From Marisa cornuarietis (taxonomy: Eukaryota; Mollusca; Gastropoda; Architaenioglossa; Ampullariidae), in contig SMMW01000568.1 of NCBI GenBank assembly GCA_004794655.1, positions 248,001 through 312,000 of the forward strand: a stretch of DNA of 64,000 nucleotides. The letters run 5' to 3'. The number at the start of each line of letters is the position of its first letter. The stretch's first letter is position 1. Both the position numbers and the translations under genes were made by a program. Of this stretch, positions 47,436 to 60,289 are shown one piece after another. The notes beneath the pieces are model-generated. The model did no database searches, was not told where the DNA came from, and was given only the letters and a program-made list of their open reading frames with translations.

Positions 47436-49200
47436 GACCCTCACTCCTCTTCTCTGTCACGGGTACCCTCTCAGATGACGAACTGTTGTCCACGTTTGCT
47501 CTGTGTAACAAAAGTACATAGCAGTATCTTCTTGGTAATGATTGTTCATTTAAAGCCAGTGATAAAATCTTAAATAAACATTAAAAATATACTTGAAAGC
47601 AAACGCACGTACAACTACACCATATTTATCCTAAGAGATAGCTGAAACAAACATTTCTGCCAACGTTGGTGTGTATCAGACAGCCGTTGTGTATTTTATT
47701 GTTTTTTAACAGCCACCTGCAACAAATATCGCCACACTTTTTGTTATCTATTATGTGTGTTTTGAGGTAAGTTTGCATAAAAAAGACATGTTAACCATAT
47801 AACAATCGGGATGATATCACTGCCCAAAAATGAAAATAAAAGCCGAAGACTGCGTTCGAAAAGTCTTTTTGGTAGACGTCGTATTATATAGTTATACGAC
47901 GCCTCACTGTCACGTGTCAGACATTTTTCTATGCCTGCATTTCTCTCAGCGCTTGGGGTTATCCGAGTGGGCTTCAAGTGCTGCTCGCGTGAGCAGGTGA
48001 CCGTCGGACAATTCACAAGCCGCGGGGGTGAGTACATGATTTCTTGGCGGTTTTAACATTTTGTTTTTCATATACGTGGAGGTCCTGTTTAGCGGACGAG
48101 AGGCTGCACATGTGTGTGTGTGTGTCTTTGTTTGCTCTGTGCTAGAGTCAGAACTTTGTCTACTAGTCTAAGAGTGGGACTGTATTAGAGTATCCCATGT
48201 TTATTGATTTAAGGATGTAATTGCCGGGTTGTGCATTTGGTGCCACCCTTTATGTTGTTTCACTTTTGGAAAGGAGAATTCAATTTGACTGTATTAGGTC
48301 ATAGCTATAGGTGTGTCTTGGAGGGGGAGAGTTTTTGTGCGAGTGTGTTAAAGCCACCTATAGTGACCGATGTTTTCTCCACAGGCTTAATTGCTTGCCA
48401 GCTTGTTTTTTCCGTGTTCTTTTTCCTCGTTCGTCGTTGTTCTTTGTGTTTTCCTATGGACTTATTATCTTCATGTGATCCTCTTGAACTTGGTCATGTT
48501 CCTGTCGTCATTCTCTAGAGTCTAGACAACAATATTGCATGTTATTTTGTGTCCATCCATGTCTGTTTTTTTGGGGGGTGGGGGTGTAAAGCGCCATGAG
48601 CCTGTTCATAGGACCGCGATATGGCGCTGTACAAATTCACTATATTATTATTATCTCATTTCTTCTGCCTCATGTGTACGGACTCTCTAGACTTCGTTTC
48701 TTCACTCCGTCGCCGTCCTGTCCTGCCTTGTGTGGCGTGTGGTCAACCAAGCAGCTCGGACAGTGGACCAGCAGAGGGTCTCTAAGTACGCCGGACGGAC
48801 AGTGAAGTGGTGGTCAGCGCGAGGCCACAGAAACTGTGAACATAGTACTAAGTGTTTAGATCCAACGTTAGGCCTGGAGGCCTAAGGGGTGAGAACTCTA
48901 ACAGTACTGTGAGGCAGTGTGTGCGGGTGTTTGTTTTTTTATTTGCAATTATCCCCCTTGTTAAAAACGTTTTCTTGTTTTCTCGTGTTTTCTCTCATGT
49001 GTTTATGTGTCTATTTCGTATACGTGTAATTAAAGTTTTTATTTGTAACGTTCATTTTGTCTTTGTTGTGGTCTACGCTCCTTAGAGGTTCGATAGATAG
49101 CTCGTGTCCTGCCTGGCCGAGCGAGTGGGTGTGTGCATCCGGCGACGCTGGGGGTGATCCGCGACACTCATAATAGGGGACCAGTCGAGAATAATGCTGA
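47436..49200. other. Intergenic, possible LTR-like remnant
   Basis: A T-rich stretch (48060-48540), a hairpin tail at 48586-48653, and then a segment with AATTAAAG (49028) followed by T-rich sequence ending near GGTGATCCGCGACAC (49147-49171) resemble a solo LTR or an element 3' end. No target duplication or internal domain was found, so this stays unresolved. Confidence 0.25.
48586..48653 (+). repeat. LINE/SINE 3' hairpin tail
   Basis: TAAAGCGCCATGAGCC...ATATGGCGCTGTACAAAT then (TATTAT)n. The AGCGCCAT / ATGGCGCT arms pair perfectly and are followed by an ATT microsatellite, as in the tails at 10653 and 21487. Confidence 0.65.
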
Positions 49201-50220
49201 AGGAAAGTAACAGCATACAGAGAAACTGCAAGTGAATATGTACAGTGATTTAGCATATGCCGGTTCTACCATCCATAATCTCCAGCATGTTCAAAACATT
49301 TCACTTCTCTGAAGAATAAAACTAGTCATACCACTCGATCGATCCTCTCCTTACTAACATTACGGACTGCTCGACTGTTTGCAGACGAATTTTCCCCGTT
49401 AACTTCTAGAATCTAGAACGAGAATAAAGCACACATTCGCTTTGTGTTTCACCATGGACGTGTATAAATGGACTGATGGCTGTCTGCCGAGAATAACTTT
49501 CGAAGTTATTCGCTGTCTCAGCGAACACGATAGCAGGGGAAAAATGGACAGCAACGAGACTTTTAATATTAACAGTATAATTACCATAGTGTTATTGCTT
49601 TGTCACACTATTAACCAAACTCTTGACTACTTAGAACGCCAAATTATTTGCTTCATCCTCTGAAATCTTAGTTACGAAGTGATAAATCATATGAAACGCA
49701 AATAAACAAATTAGATATATAAGATCACTGATGTTCGCATGCTTTACCTTGGTATATTGCTTATATAAAATCTGTATGTATAGGTAGCTTGGCTTGCTTT
49801 GTATATCTTATTTTGCTCAAAGTGAGCAAACAATAAGAGCCGACAGGATGAGTGAGAACTGCTTAATTGCCACTCGTCTTGCTTTTTCGATGCACCTTCC
49901 CAGTGGAATCGAAAAGAAAAAAAAAAAAACCAAATCAAAATATTTGTCTCTTGCACTGTGGCATCCTACCACGCTGCAGTATCAACAATAAAGATCTTGA
50001 TTGATGAAATGTTGTTAATCTCGCCGACTCTGCTGACATCACAGACTTACACAGAAGTCTGTGGCTGACATAGTCATTGTTTTTCCCGAAACCGGAAGCT
50101 TCTTACTGACTATAGTCGCGTTCTATTGTTAACTTAAAAAAAATCGTCTGCAAGCAGTCCAGTAATATAAATCCGTAGTTTGACTCACATCACCTGCAAC
50201 TTAATATCTACACATTGCCT
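49201..50220. other. Intergenic, no gene supported
   Basis: AT-rich sequence with a poly-A run near 49915-49930. Short frames on both strands have no motif. Confidence 0.45.
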
Positions 50221-50330
50221 CGTTCTTCTGATCCTCTGAGGCTTTTCTTTCCTCGGACAAGACTTAATTACATTTGGTCTACATTCTTTTATTTCTGTTA
50301 TCCTTTTATCTGGAATGAACTGCATGTCTA
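50221..50330 (+). pseudogene. Possible LINE C-terminal relic
   Basis: RSSDPLRLFFPRTRLNYIW ... YPFIWNELHV resembles the 'RSS--LRL--PRTRL--YG-RSFS-AAP--WN-LP' block. It is short and diverged. Confidence 0.35.
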
Positions 50331-50784
50331 TTTTTTCCGGAAACCTACTCTCCTCTTGTTAATGAATTCATGTGTGCGTCAAGAATTCCTGTAACAAGAA
50401 TAAGCGATTTGTAAAGCCATTATTATTTAAACACTGTTATATACTGTAAATTAACATACACACGCTCGCACACACCATGAACCCAAACTGACCAATCTTG
50501 TACCAAACTGCAAATGGTTTGATCTTCAACTATAACGTTTGATCTACAACTACAGACTTTTTATTTGCTGCGTGGTCATGTAGATCCCAGCTTATCTACG
50601 ATGATGTGTTCTCCCAAGCAGCACAGGAAGATTGGGCACACATGGGACCCATGTCATGAACTTGGTGGGGCACATGTCGGATTAAGGCATGGGACCAGGG
50701 CAGAAAATGAAAAAGGGCTATAGAAGGGGCCAACGTCATTTTTACCTCTGAATATAGTGAAGTACCCATATGTCATCCATGTAT

Positions 50785-50866
50785 ATCTATGAATTCCTGC
50801 ATGTTACCCAGGTAGGTCCCACCTTATCTATGAATTCCTGCATGTTACCCAGGTAGGTCCCACCAA
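50785..50866 (+). repeat. Two tandem 41-base units
   Basis: ATCTATGAATTCCTGCATGT..CCCAGGTAGGTCCCACC occurs twice back to back at a 41-base period. It lies just upstream of the LINE at 50897 and downstream of the CACATGGGACCCATG segment shared with 22312-22402. Confidence 0.85.
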
Positions 50867-50896
50867 TGTTTTTAGATATATTCTGAGAATGACCCC

Positions 50897-51796
50897 TTGT
50901 ATTATTGGTATATAGCTATGGCACTGCTCTCTCTCCTTAGCGGGCCAGCAGATACCCACGGTGCAGCCTTGGAAGATTTTATTGCCTGGTGCGATGACAA
51001 TTTCCTAGACCTTAATGTAAGACCAAAGAGATGGTTTTCGATTTCCGTCGGAATTCTCCACCAAGTCCTGTCAGTGTCATCCACGACAAGGAGGTGGAAA
51101 TGGTTACTGATTTTTAAATACCTGGGCACCATCTTCGACAGGCGACTTTGCTGGGATGTCAACACCCAAGCCATCATGAAGAAAGCTCAGCAGCGCCTCT
51201 TCCTTCTCCGGACGCTGAAGTCTTTCTCTGTCTCCCACCAATTTCTTCAGCTTTTTTACAGATCACACATAGAGAGCATGCTGTCCTCGTCTATCTGTTT
51301 CTACAACAGTTTATCAGTGAAGGACAAGAGCAGCCTACATCATGTGGTATCCACCTGCTCAAAAGTCATTGGGACAGCCCAAACTACTCTTCAGACTCTG
51401 TATGACAGGCAGACATTTCTGAAGGCGTCTGCAATCCTCTGTGATGACAGGCATGTCCTATCGAGTTTGTCCAGCTTCCATCGGGCCGCCGATTTTGTGT
51501 ACCTGCATGCAGGACTAACAGACTGCGGCTGTCATTCGTTGTTTCAGTCATGCGTCTCTTGAATGGTGCTGTGCGAATGAATGAAACATGAATGGGGAAG
51601 CCTGTCTGGTGCATATGAATGTGTGTGTGTGTGTGTGTGTTGTGTGTTGTATGGTGTGGGTGGGTTGTGTGTATGTGTGTGCCCTGTGTGTATACGTGTG
51701 TTTTTTGTGTTAAGTTGTTGGTTTTTTTGTGTTAAATTGTATCGAGCTGCCACCCAATTGCCCTCTGGGACAAATAAAGTATTATCTTATCTTATG
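50897..51796 (+). pseudogene. Rex/L2-like LINE, RT 3' portion
   Basis: A 221-aa frame begins inside the palm just after the catalytic aspartates (ALLSLLSGPADTHGAALEDF) and runs through FKYLGTIFDRRLCW, AQQRLFLLRTLKSFSVSHQF, FYRSHIESMLSSSICFYNSL and CSKVIGTAQTTLQTLYDRQT. One frameshift near residue 38-55 is visible where DLNVRPKRW replaces the usual 'KT-E---D-R' stretch. The 3' UTR holds TG repeats (51619-51710). It ends AATTGCCCTCTGGGACAAAT AAAGTATTATCTTATCTTAT, the tail style of fish and invertebrate Rex1/L2 elements. 5'-truncated and inactive. Confidence 0.85.
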
Positions 51797-52907
51797 GACA
51801 AGAGCTATTTGTATTAACTAAGCAGTTACAACATGAGATTATTCTCCCACATTCCTGTAGCTTCGTCTATCGCCATGAACTGTAGACAGTAATACCTGCT
51901 GAGGGCTCAGGTTCTCGCCATGACCTACTGCCTGCCTTTTACATAACAGGACTGCCAGAATTAGCGGTCACGCAGATCACGGAGTTACATTATATAATTC
52001 CGTGCACAGATCCTGTGGATTATACTACATGCTCTGAAATACTTGCATAGCGGAGGTGACATACACAGGGGCGTGTCTCACTGGCATCCACAACTCTCTT
52101 TCCACAATAGTTACGACTGGCGCCAGTGAACAGACTATGACTATCCCAACATGCTGTTGATTGCCTCTTGTGGCTCAATCCAGAAATTCTTGAACAGAAT
52201 CTGCATGGCTTTTATGGTGATTTTAAAACTAACCTGATGATCTTACTACAAGAATTCGGCTATGTTTCAATGATTCTAAAACTAACCCATGCAACTGCAA
52301 CTGTAAGCACATCCGTGTCATTGGTGGGTGGCTCATAAGAAAATAATAGCGATGTTTTCAATGTGTAAGTTATCATGATCTGACTGAAAAATAGGAAAAC
52401 ACTTGTCCTCGATTCCAGAATTAACGACTGTACGCCGCTAACATTTATCATGTATGTGTGTTCTTTGTGTAAAGCACTTTGAGTTCATCTTAATGGTGGA
52501 GAATGGACTGCAGCATTATCTCAGCTCATAGATATCCATGTTATGGGAGACAACTCCGAAGTAATTTTTAAAAAATAAAGAAGGGTAAGCTACTCTCGAC
52601 TCATGATTTTGCTGACCCATGTGGACTAAATAGCAAAGACTGCAGGTGTGCAGTCAGTTGCTTTCATTTTGGATAATAGCTAATGGATCAGCGCTGCAAA
52701 GTAAGACGAAAGAATTATTATTGTCAAATAATACTTTAAGAGTAGATAAATAATCGTTCAACGCTCTCTGAACTTATATAGGATATATATATATAAACGT
52801 AGTAACAGTGGTGTCTTAGATATATTGCTTACGCTGATGAGAGAGAGAGAGGGTGCACACCATGTAATGCATTCTGTGTGTTTAATGTACAGATCTAGAG
52901 TTTAGCT
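51797..52907. other. Upstream region of POLR1E
   Basis: No gene. A weak element tail (TAAAGCACTTTGAG) lies at 52470-52483 and a short AT repeat near 52785. The POLR1E promoter is presumably here but no motif stands out. Confidence 0.4.
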
Positions 52908-53407
52908 ATGTCTTCAGAAACACTATCAGTCCAAAAGGTGACTGGTGTCACTGCTCCTCTTGGTAAGTACTGATTTTATGTTTTATTTTTTTTCTAATAA
53001 TTTCTTAAACACGCTCACTCAGTCAGCGAACTTTTATCTGTTTATATGATATTTCATAATCTTTAATTTTATCTCTCTGTTAAAGTTGTCAACAAAATAT
53101 AAAAGAAAGTAAATAGCAGTAACTTTAACCACAGAATAAAATACAATTTTAGGTTATTCAGAGAAATGCCAGACCATGCTTTAGTTAGGTTTAATGTAGT
53201 TTGCCAGGACTAAAATTATCTAAATCAAGAAGAACCTATCTGCCAAGTTAGAGCAAAGAGAAGAAATTGCTAATCGTTAGCAGTGTTAATTACATATTAT
53301 TCTTATAATCTTTTGTTCAGATAAAACTTTTCTGTAACAGTATTTTTGGGACCTATCTTCTGTACAACTCTGTAAGCAAAACTGCCTGAAAACTGTTACT
53401 TCCCCAA

Positions 53408-53469
<62 letters not shown>

Positions 53470-56400
53470 GAGTTCTGATTCAGTGATTGTTAATGACAGT
53501 GATGTCAAGTAAGAGAGAGGGAAAAAAGGACATATGTTCTAATAAAATGCTCATATGATTGTTCCATTGACCCTTTGTTTCAGTTTGTTTTACCAATGGC
53601 AGCATTTCAGAAGCATGCAAAAAACAGCTGCGGGTTTCAGTTTATGAAGAGTCTAAACAAACTTTGAATGGAAGGAAGAGGAAAATAGTAGTAAGTTGTA
53701 ATCTTCATATTTTTTAAAAGAAATGTTAGCAGATAAACAACTTTTTACTTTTGTTTAACATAGTCATTTGAAATTCCTCAAGCAAACTGTAAAAGTTATA
53801 GTGAAAGATGACAATTTCCAAAATTTGTATATATCAGCAACTCATCTCACAGACTTTTGTTTTTCCTGTTATTGATGGTATGTTTCAGATGGCAGAGTCA
53901 GAAAAGCAGACATACAAGGCTTTTAATTTTGGTAATGTTGGTTCCAAATGTGATGCCACGGAGTAAGTGTTAATTTTTTTTGACAGTTCTGTTACGGCCT
54001 TATGCAAATTTCCCAGCTGTGCGGCTGCTTTCCACTCTTTCTCTACATTTTTGTTTCACACTCATGGACATATATGAATATAATAGAAGGGATATATTTG
54101 AGGACAGTGTTTTGCAGTTATCTTTTATTTTATGACAATTCTAGCTTGTACCTGGCAGAAGTAAATAAGGAGACTGGCGAAATGAGCTTATATTCTGCAG
54201 AAGTCTTTCATTTGATGCCAGTCAGAGAAGGTAAGTTTTGAGAGTCATGTTTTGAAGGGGTAAAAGGTATTATATGCCCAGTTCCTGCGTGTTGCATAGC
54301 TTCAGTTAAATCTAGCTTTTATGAATTAGCTAAACAAAAAGAGAATTTAACTGTTTATGAAGGTGGAGCTTAAAAAGTCTTAGCATCAATAAACATATGG
54401 TTTTTAACAAACATTTAAAATCATTTGTTGTTTTTTCCTATCTTTTTTAACGTCCTTTGAGAACAGTATTAAATTATGTTTTAGTTTTATAACTGTTCAA
54501 AGACTAATGGAATCCCTTTTCAATTTGTGTGTGTTCTTCAATGCTTGCATACATGCAGCAAGTGCACTTGAACAGTCTTTGAAATCTTGGATGTCATTCC
54601 AGGAAAAGGTAAGTTAATTTTTTGTTTGTACATCTTGTTTAGTAGATTCTAATTTGTCAATTTCATATTAGTAATATTTGATGCTTTGTTTAGTGCATGA
54701 ATTGCTTTCAGATGACAGTATGGATTTTTATATATATATAGATGTATGAGAGTGTTTGGGTGTGTGTGTGAGAATGGTTGGATAAGTGATCTGTTTAAAG
54801 TTTAATAGTCTCTGATACATCAAGTTGTCATTTTTAGTCAGTTGAGCTAGCTGTTCATCCGTTATTAGTCCTTCATCAGATTAAATGTGTGTACTTATCT
54901 GTCAGAGCTCATTCGTCTGTACAAACAGTCCATTGGCGATTGAAATTAGCAAGAATGCTGGTTTAGCTGTCATCTGGTTTTACTAGTCAGTTCCTTGAGA
55001 CAACTTAAAAAGTATGGGGCTTTGATGAGGCATCATGTCTCTTGTACTGACTGTAATTGTTTTGTTAGACTGACCTTCTCACTGATGCTTTTGGAAGTGG
55101 GAAGCAGAAAAAAGCTTTGGCAAGGCGACAGCAGATCCAGCTGAAAGACAGTGTTATTAACAGTGCCATTTCTACTGTGGTGGACTCTGCGTTGGCTGCC
55201 CAACAGCTTAGTGGTTGTGAGTATTTGGTGCTTTTATAGCTCTACATTTTGTAACACTTCGAAACCATCTATTTCTGTTTTGAGGTGCGAAGAAAAATAA
55301 TTTTAAATATTCATTTTATGAAATAATTCTTTCATTTACTTTGCTGTCTTTAACAAATAAATAAATAAGTAGTTTGAAGCTAATGTTGGATTTTGTTATT
55401 TCTTATTTGTTTTATTTGGCAGCTCCAACAGCTTTACCAGTGACCTCTTCAGCCATTCCACCATACAACATTGATGCAAGAACACCTGCTGAGGTTTACA
55501 AACTTGATGACAGTAAGTTTTTAAGACTATATGGTCTACCAGAGAGCACTATGGGTGCAATTTTTTATCTTTTGTAAATATTTTTTATACTTCCTTAGTA
55601 AAAGATACAGCTTCTTTAATGAAAACAACCGCTATTCCTAATGCATGCCAACAAGTATCACTATTCAAAAGAAGTTTAAACAAAAGTCATGGCATCTGTA
55701 ATGAACTTGTATCATCAAGACTACAGCCAATGGTAGTGGCTAGATTATATCAGGGATATTGAAAATATTCTTGATGACATGATTTTGACTTCTTTTTTTT
55801 ATATATGGTGAAGGTTATAGGGTTTATCTTGAGAATGGAAGTAGGTTATTCACTCGAGTTAGGAGAGTGTTATGTGCTGTTTTTAACAATTAAAAAAGGC
55901 AGATTGACATATGATAGTTTTTTAATTTAAATCAATAATCGTGTCTTTGCATGTTTACAACACCGACACGGACTTCAATTACAATATTTCTGATTAAGAG
56001 TAGTTAGGTTTGACACCAATAAGAGAACTGCTTAGAAGAACAAATTACTCTTTAGTTTTATCTGCCTTTGTGATATGTGGAGTTTTGAAATGGCTCTAAC
56101 AAGCAGAGACAGTGTCTCAACACTTCCCCTATTAACATTTTTGTTATTGTTATGTGCTCTAGTCATCGGGCAGGCAGAGCTGCAAAGCTTGAGGAATGCT
56201 GCACAAGTGTTTTTCCAATGTAACACACAGACTATTGCAGAATGGCAAACAAACAACAAGTAAGCAAAACTGTCAAGACTTTAAAATCAGAAAGATAAAT
56301 TTGAACAATTTTATATGGATATTTTTGTTTGCTTCCATACTAGGTCCGAAATACACCTCTGGTAAATATGATCAAAGTTTACCCGAAAGAATTCTCTTTT

Positions 56401-58731
56401 TGTTATCATACCTAGAAAAGTTGCTTTCAGTGGGTACATATTTACATAGAACACATTTAATGACAAATATTATTTATAATGTTTCATTGCATTTATCTGA
56501 AGAAAAAATTGTTTTCCATACCATTATTGTTGCCTAGAAACTAATAATGAACAAATCATTTAGTATTTAAGATGCCTTGTAAAATATATTTTTATTCAAC
56601 AGATATTTTTCATCAGTGCTCTCAAGATTAAGCAATTTGCCCTTTAATGAAACAGCTCGCTGGGAAAGTGCTTGTTGCCTGATGTACCTGCAGTATATGA
56701 TGACATTATTTCAAATGAAAGCTGCTCAAATTCAAAAGAAAGGTGTGTTCACTACTTCTAGGTTTTTGTTGTTTCTAATATCTAGTTTTCTTCTTGTTAT
56801 ATTTTTAAACATGCTCTGTTTATGATGTAGCATGGTGGGTAAAAATATGAAATCTTGCTATGACGTGTAATATGAGCTGTCATTTTCTTTGTGCTTTATC
56901 AGATCCCCTTCCTGCAGACTGGCCCGAAATGGTGACAGGTCAAATGCTCAACCGCTTCACTTTCAAATCTGATGCTGCTAAAAGCAAGAGGTTCTGTCCT
57001 TTTTGGTTTGGTTAAAGCTGTCTGCACAATCTTTTCACTAAACTCTTTAGTCGCATTTTTTTTTTATAGGTCTTTAAGTTTATAATCTGTTGTAATTATT
57101 TCTTATATTACAGCTGCTTTTCTTTTTTTTATTTTTTCAACATTTTATTCAACTTGACTTGAACTCATGTTCCCTAGCTCCCTCCCATGACTAGAAAGGT
57201 CACCTAAATACTTGTTCTTATTAAACAGTTTGGTCGTAATTCTTGAAATAATTTCCAAGGTAAGAGATTCCCTCTTGTCTAGACTGCTTTGCCATTAAGT
57301 TTCTCTCCCTTATTTATAAGAGGTGAAACTGCACGACATTTTTTCATTATTTATAGTGTATATCAGATTCCATATCACTCACCCCTATCCACCCATTCAT
57401 GCACACAAAGATGCATGCATATGAGCGCAATGACCACAAACATAAGTGAACCATTCTGTCATCGTTTTTCAGATTTGATGTTTGGTGGATCATTTATCTT
57501 ATACCTAGCAGATCTCACTATATGCTTTTCGTCACATCTGCCTTTAGGTTAAAATAGTGCGTATCTCTGCCATTCATTATCTCATGTGCTTTTTTAAAAA
57601 AAATTTCAGATGCATTCCTGCTCGCCTAAAAGACCTGCTTCTTTCACATATTTTGGTGTTATGTCTCATTCTCGACCACTTTACCATCGATCTTCAGCCA
57701 CTTCAGGTGGATCTCAAAATTGGACCAAAAAAGTACGTTTGAGTATGCATTGTTGCATGACCATTTGAAAAAAAGCAGTACCAAGCTGCTCATCAAATAA
57801 AAACTTTAGCACCTCGTCAATTACACAGTTTAAATCTTTGATGATTTGGATTATGGTGATGGTGATAATGAAGGGCTCTTGTGCAATATATTTTTTAAAT
57901 TATTTTTAGTATTAGTTAGCCCTGAATAACAGAATATATTTACTATATTAAAATTTAAATCTATTTGCATTTTTTGAGCACATCTTTGAAGAGGTTCTCT
58001 AAGAGCAGAGGTGGGCAAAGTTTTCTTTTTGCGGGCCAGTTTCAAAATTCTGAGCTATGCGGTAGACTGGTAAAACACCAGAAGACCATGCCAGGTGACT
58101 ACACAGCAAACCTAGTAATGATGGAATAGACAACAAATGAGTACTTAATGGTGTTCACTTACCAAATTTATTGAATTAAGTGAAACCATTTGAATTGGCT
58201 CACATAAAAACTTTCCTTTGAAGGAAGCCGTCCCAGATGCTAACAACTCCATCAGACATGTCAGCCGTGTTATTTGTTATCTTTGTACTTTGTCCATGTT
58301 AGAATGCTACAGACTGCTGAGATCTAACGCTGTTGTACTTGATAAATTTTCAGTCAAATTAACCTATGCTGAATAAAAAAAAAAGAAGACAGAAACAGGT
58401 GCAGTTTACATTTTGGCAGATGGGCTGGTTGAAAGACGTCTGCAGGCCATACTTTGCCCACCCCTGTCCAAGACTGTGTAATCAGTGCTTCTTTAGAGGT
58501 TCTTATGATACCTTAGATGTTAGATGTGAGTTTTGGTTTCTAACTTACAAACCCTTCTTGATTTTAATGATGAATTCTTTATATTTCAGGCTCCATACCC
58601 ATGTCAAATCATTAGGATGCAAAGTCAAAAAGGAAACCTCTTCTGACTCTTCTGATCATTCTATAGCCATCCTGACTGTCCCATTGATCTTTCCAGATGC
58701 AAAAAAGAGCAGGAAGGGAGCACGACGATGA
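52908..58731 (+). CDS. POLR1E: RNA polymerase I subunit RPA49/PAF53
   Basis: Twelve coding exons: 52908-52962, 53584-53690, 53889-53962, 54145-54230, 54559-54608, 55069-55216, 55423-55512, 56163-56259, 56603-56742, 56903-56990, 57610-57732, 58590-58731. Phases all close, giving 399 aa (human 419). Residues 1 to about 107 match the N-terminal dimerisation domain that pairs with the RPA34-type subunit (VCFTNGSISEACKKQLRVSVYEES, then a LYLAEVNKETGEMSLYSAEVFHL block). A basic linker with AFGSGKQKKALARRQ follows. The C-terminal tandem winged-helix DNA-binding region starts at IPPYNIDARTPAEVYKLDD and includes ARWESACCLMYLQYMMTLF and LILDHFTIDLQPLQVDLKIGPK. Family role: promoter binding, initiation and elongation by Pol I in the nucleolus. 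TACAG at about 52891 suggests a 5' UTR exon upstream. Intron 1 holds a 58-bp GT repeat; intron 11 holds a hAT MITE. Confidence 0.95.
53410..53467 (+). repeat. (GT)n microsatellite in POLR1E intron 1
   Basis: About 29 uninterrupted GT units. It is long enough to be polymorphic and to form left-handed DNA. Confidence 0.97.
58006..58466. mobile_element. hAT MITE in POLR1E intron 11
   Basis: Ends CAGAGGTGGGCAAAG and CTTTGCCCACCCCTG are inverted repeats that differ at one position over 15 bases and are of the widespread hAT CAGGGGTGGGCAAA type. The flanking octamers TCTAAGAG (57998-58005) and TCCAAGAC (58467-58474) agree at 6 of 8 positions, as expected for an old 8-bp target duplication. It has no transposase frame. 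Confidence 0.85.
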
Positions 58732-59308
58732 AGCAGATGCAATTCACATCATGAACTTTTTGTTGCTGAGTGAATCTTTTAAACATGATAAAGCCCCAAA
58801 AAGCTGTGATGTACAGTAACAAGTTTGTTGAAGGGATAAATAGCAGATTTGGCAGACAATTTGAAGACAACTGTTTCACCTAGTGACTTTTGTCAGTGAA
58901 GCTTGTCTTTTTTTTTTTTTTTTTTTTGGTTAATCTCTGAAGAATATTTTGGACTGCTCAGTATCAAGATCATTAGGCAAGTTTTGGAAATTATGTAACT
59001 GCTAATGATTGAATAACTTTAGTGCAGTTTTTTTTTAAATCATTAAATTGTTGCATGGCATTTTATGATAGATTCAAATGGTGCACACTGCCAATGATGG
59101 ACCTTGGTTTCCATCATTCTGAGAATTTTTAAGTCTAAGAAGAATGTTGAACAAAAGTGGTGAATAAGTTATCCAGTCCTGAGCTGTGTGGCTGAAGAAT
59201 GGAAGCATCCAAATGATCTTTACTTTTGCAAGCTTGTTGCTAATGATTAAAATATTCTGTGAATACATCCTTAGAATTAGTGTTGTGTTTGCTAGAAAGC
59301 ATTCTTTG

Positions 59309-60161
59309 CTATATTTCACATCCCTCACGGATCACCAAATAAATGTTGAATTTCAAACCAGTTCTTGCCACTGTCCAATTTATTGATAGCAGAAGAAGCA
59401 CCATCGAAGGATTGCACTGAATAACTGCTGCTAGAAGAGGGGTGTCACCTGATAGATTGTTCAATGGCTTGTTCAGGACGTTGTCTGGAATGAAGTCATT
59501 GTCTTCATGTTCTCTGGTGTCCTTTTCTAGGGGGCATATGCTTCTCACGAAATATTGGAACGCAGGCTTCTCATGTTTTCGGCGATCAGGATAAATAGTG
59601 AACTTGTTTGTGTTTACAGTAAAGTCCGTGTGACTATCAGTAGAGGAATGATGCTAAAAATAGCATCAAAGACCCTTCACACAGATAAATTTCACGAAGA
59701 AGTGTGCTCACAATCGCCTTAATGGATATACTCAGCATAAAGCAAAGTCGAAGAGTAACGTAAAGATAGTGGTGGTCGCGACTACAGCATGTGTTGTTGG
59801 TCTCCAAATTCGTTTCATCTATGTGAATGCGACAAAGATCTTTTGCAAAACAAGACAAAACAAACTCGGAACCCTTTGGTACATCCATCTTTGCATATAG
59901 TCTCGCTTCTATCGATTTTCCCCAGCTGAAAAATCTTTCAATCCTTTCATGAGTATCGAAATGTCTGTATTTAGGTTTTGAAGGCAAGTCGAAATCTGGT
60001 AAAAACTTCCTTGAATGTTTCACTTTCAGGGACCGTTTTAACCCATCTTTATGAATAGCACAAAAGCTATATCCATCACCTTTCTCTCTAGTATATGAAA
60101 ATCGTTCCTTTATCAGCAATTTTCTGCAGAGGTGATGGCCAGTTCCATGTTTTTTGTTCAT
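59309..60161 (-). CDS. Hypothetical protein with C-terminal ankyrin-like repeat
   Basis: A minus-strand frame from ATG at 60161 stays open to 59637. A second open frame, in another register, runs from about 59659 to 59309. A possible 58-nt intron (donor GTGAGC after 59712, acceptor TTTTTAG before 59653) joins them in frame to give about 264 aa; a simple frameshift in a decayed copy would explain it equally well. The first part is basic and aromatic (HSRKFLPDFDLPSKPKYRHF, ERFFSWGKSIEARLYAKM) and I do not recognise it. The second part contains NLSGDTPLLAAVIQCNPSMV followed by a run of leucines, a good match to the ankyrin consensus (G-TPL-AA ... V-LLL), although no second complete repeat follows. 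It is convergent with POLR1E and overlaps its putative 3' end. It could be a partial gene, a retrocopy or a real small gene. Confidence 0.4.
59338..59343 (+). terminator. Candidate POLR1E polyadenylation signal
   Basis: AATAAA lies 0.6 kb after the POLR1E stop. It sits inside the 3' end of the minus-strand ankyrin-like frame, so the two transcripts would overlap tail to tail. Confidence 0.45.
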
Positions 60162-60289
60162 ATTTCGATACTTTGGGCGTTCAGTGTTGATGAGAAAGTC
60201 TAGTTGACAGTTTCACGCGTCATCGGCAGCTACCCCAAACACTTATGGGATTTTTTTGCCTTTATAGAACGCAATGTGCACGCTTTAAA
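59390..60289. other. Region between POLR1E and the LINE
   Basis: Occupied mainly by the minus-strand ankyrin-like candidate gene. From 60165 to 60289 nothing is recognised. Confidence 0.4.

Noticed and set aside
55599..55732. A phase-compatible exon for POLR1E between exons 7 and 8
   Set aside because: It splices in frame, but its translation does not resemble the protein and leaves the next exon out of register. The exon at 56163-56259 restores both phase and homology.
56032..56263. Separate small genes on both strands inside POLR1E
   Set aside because: These frames are shadows and extensions of exon 8; the exon itself is explained by POLR1E.
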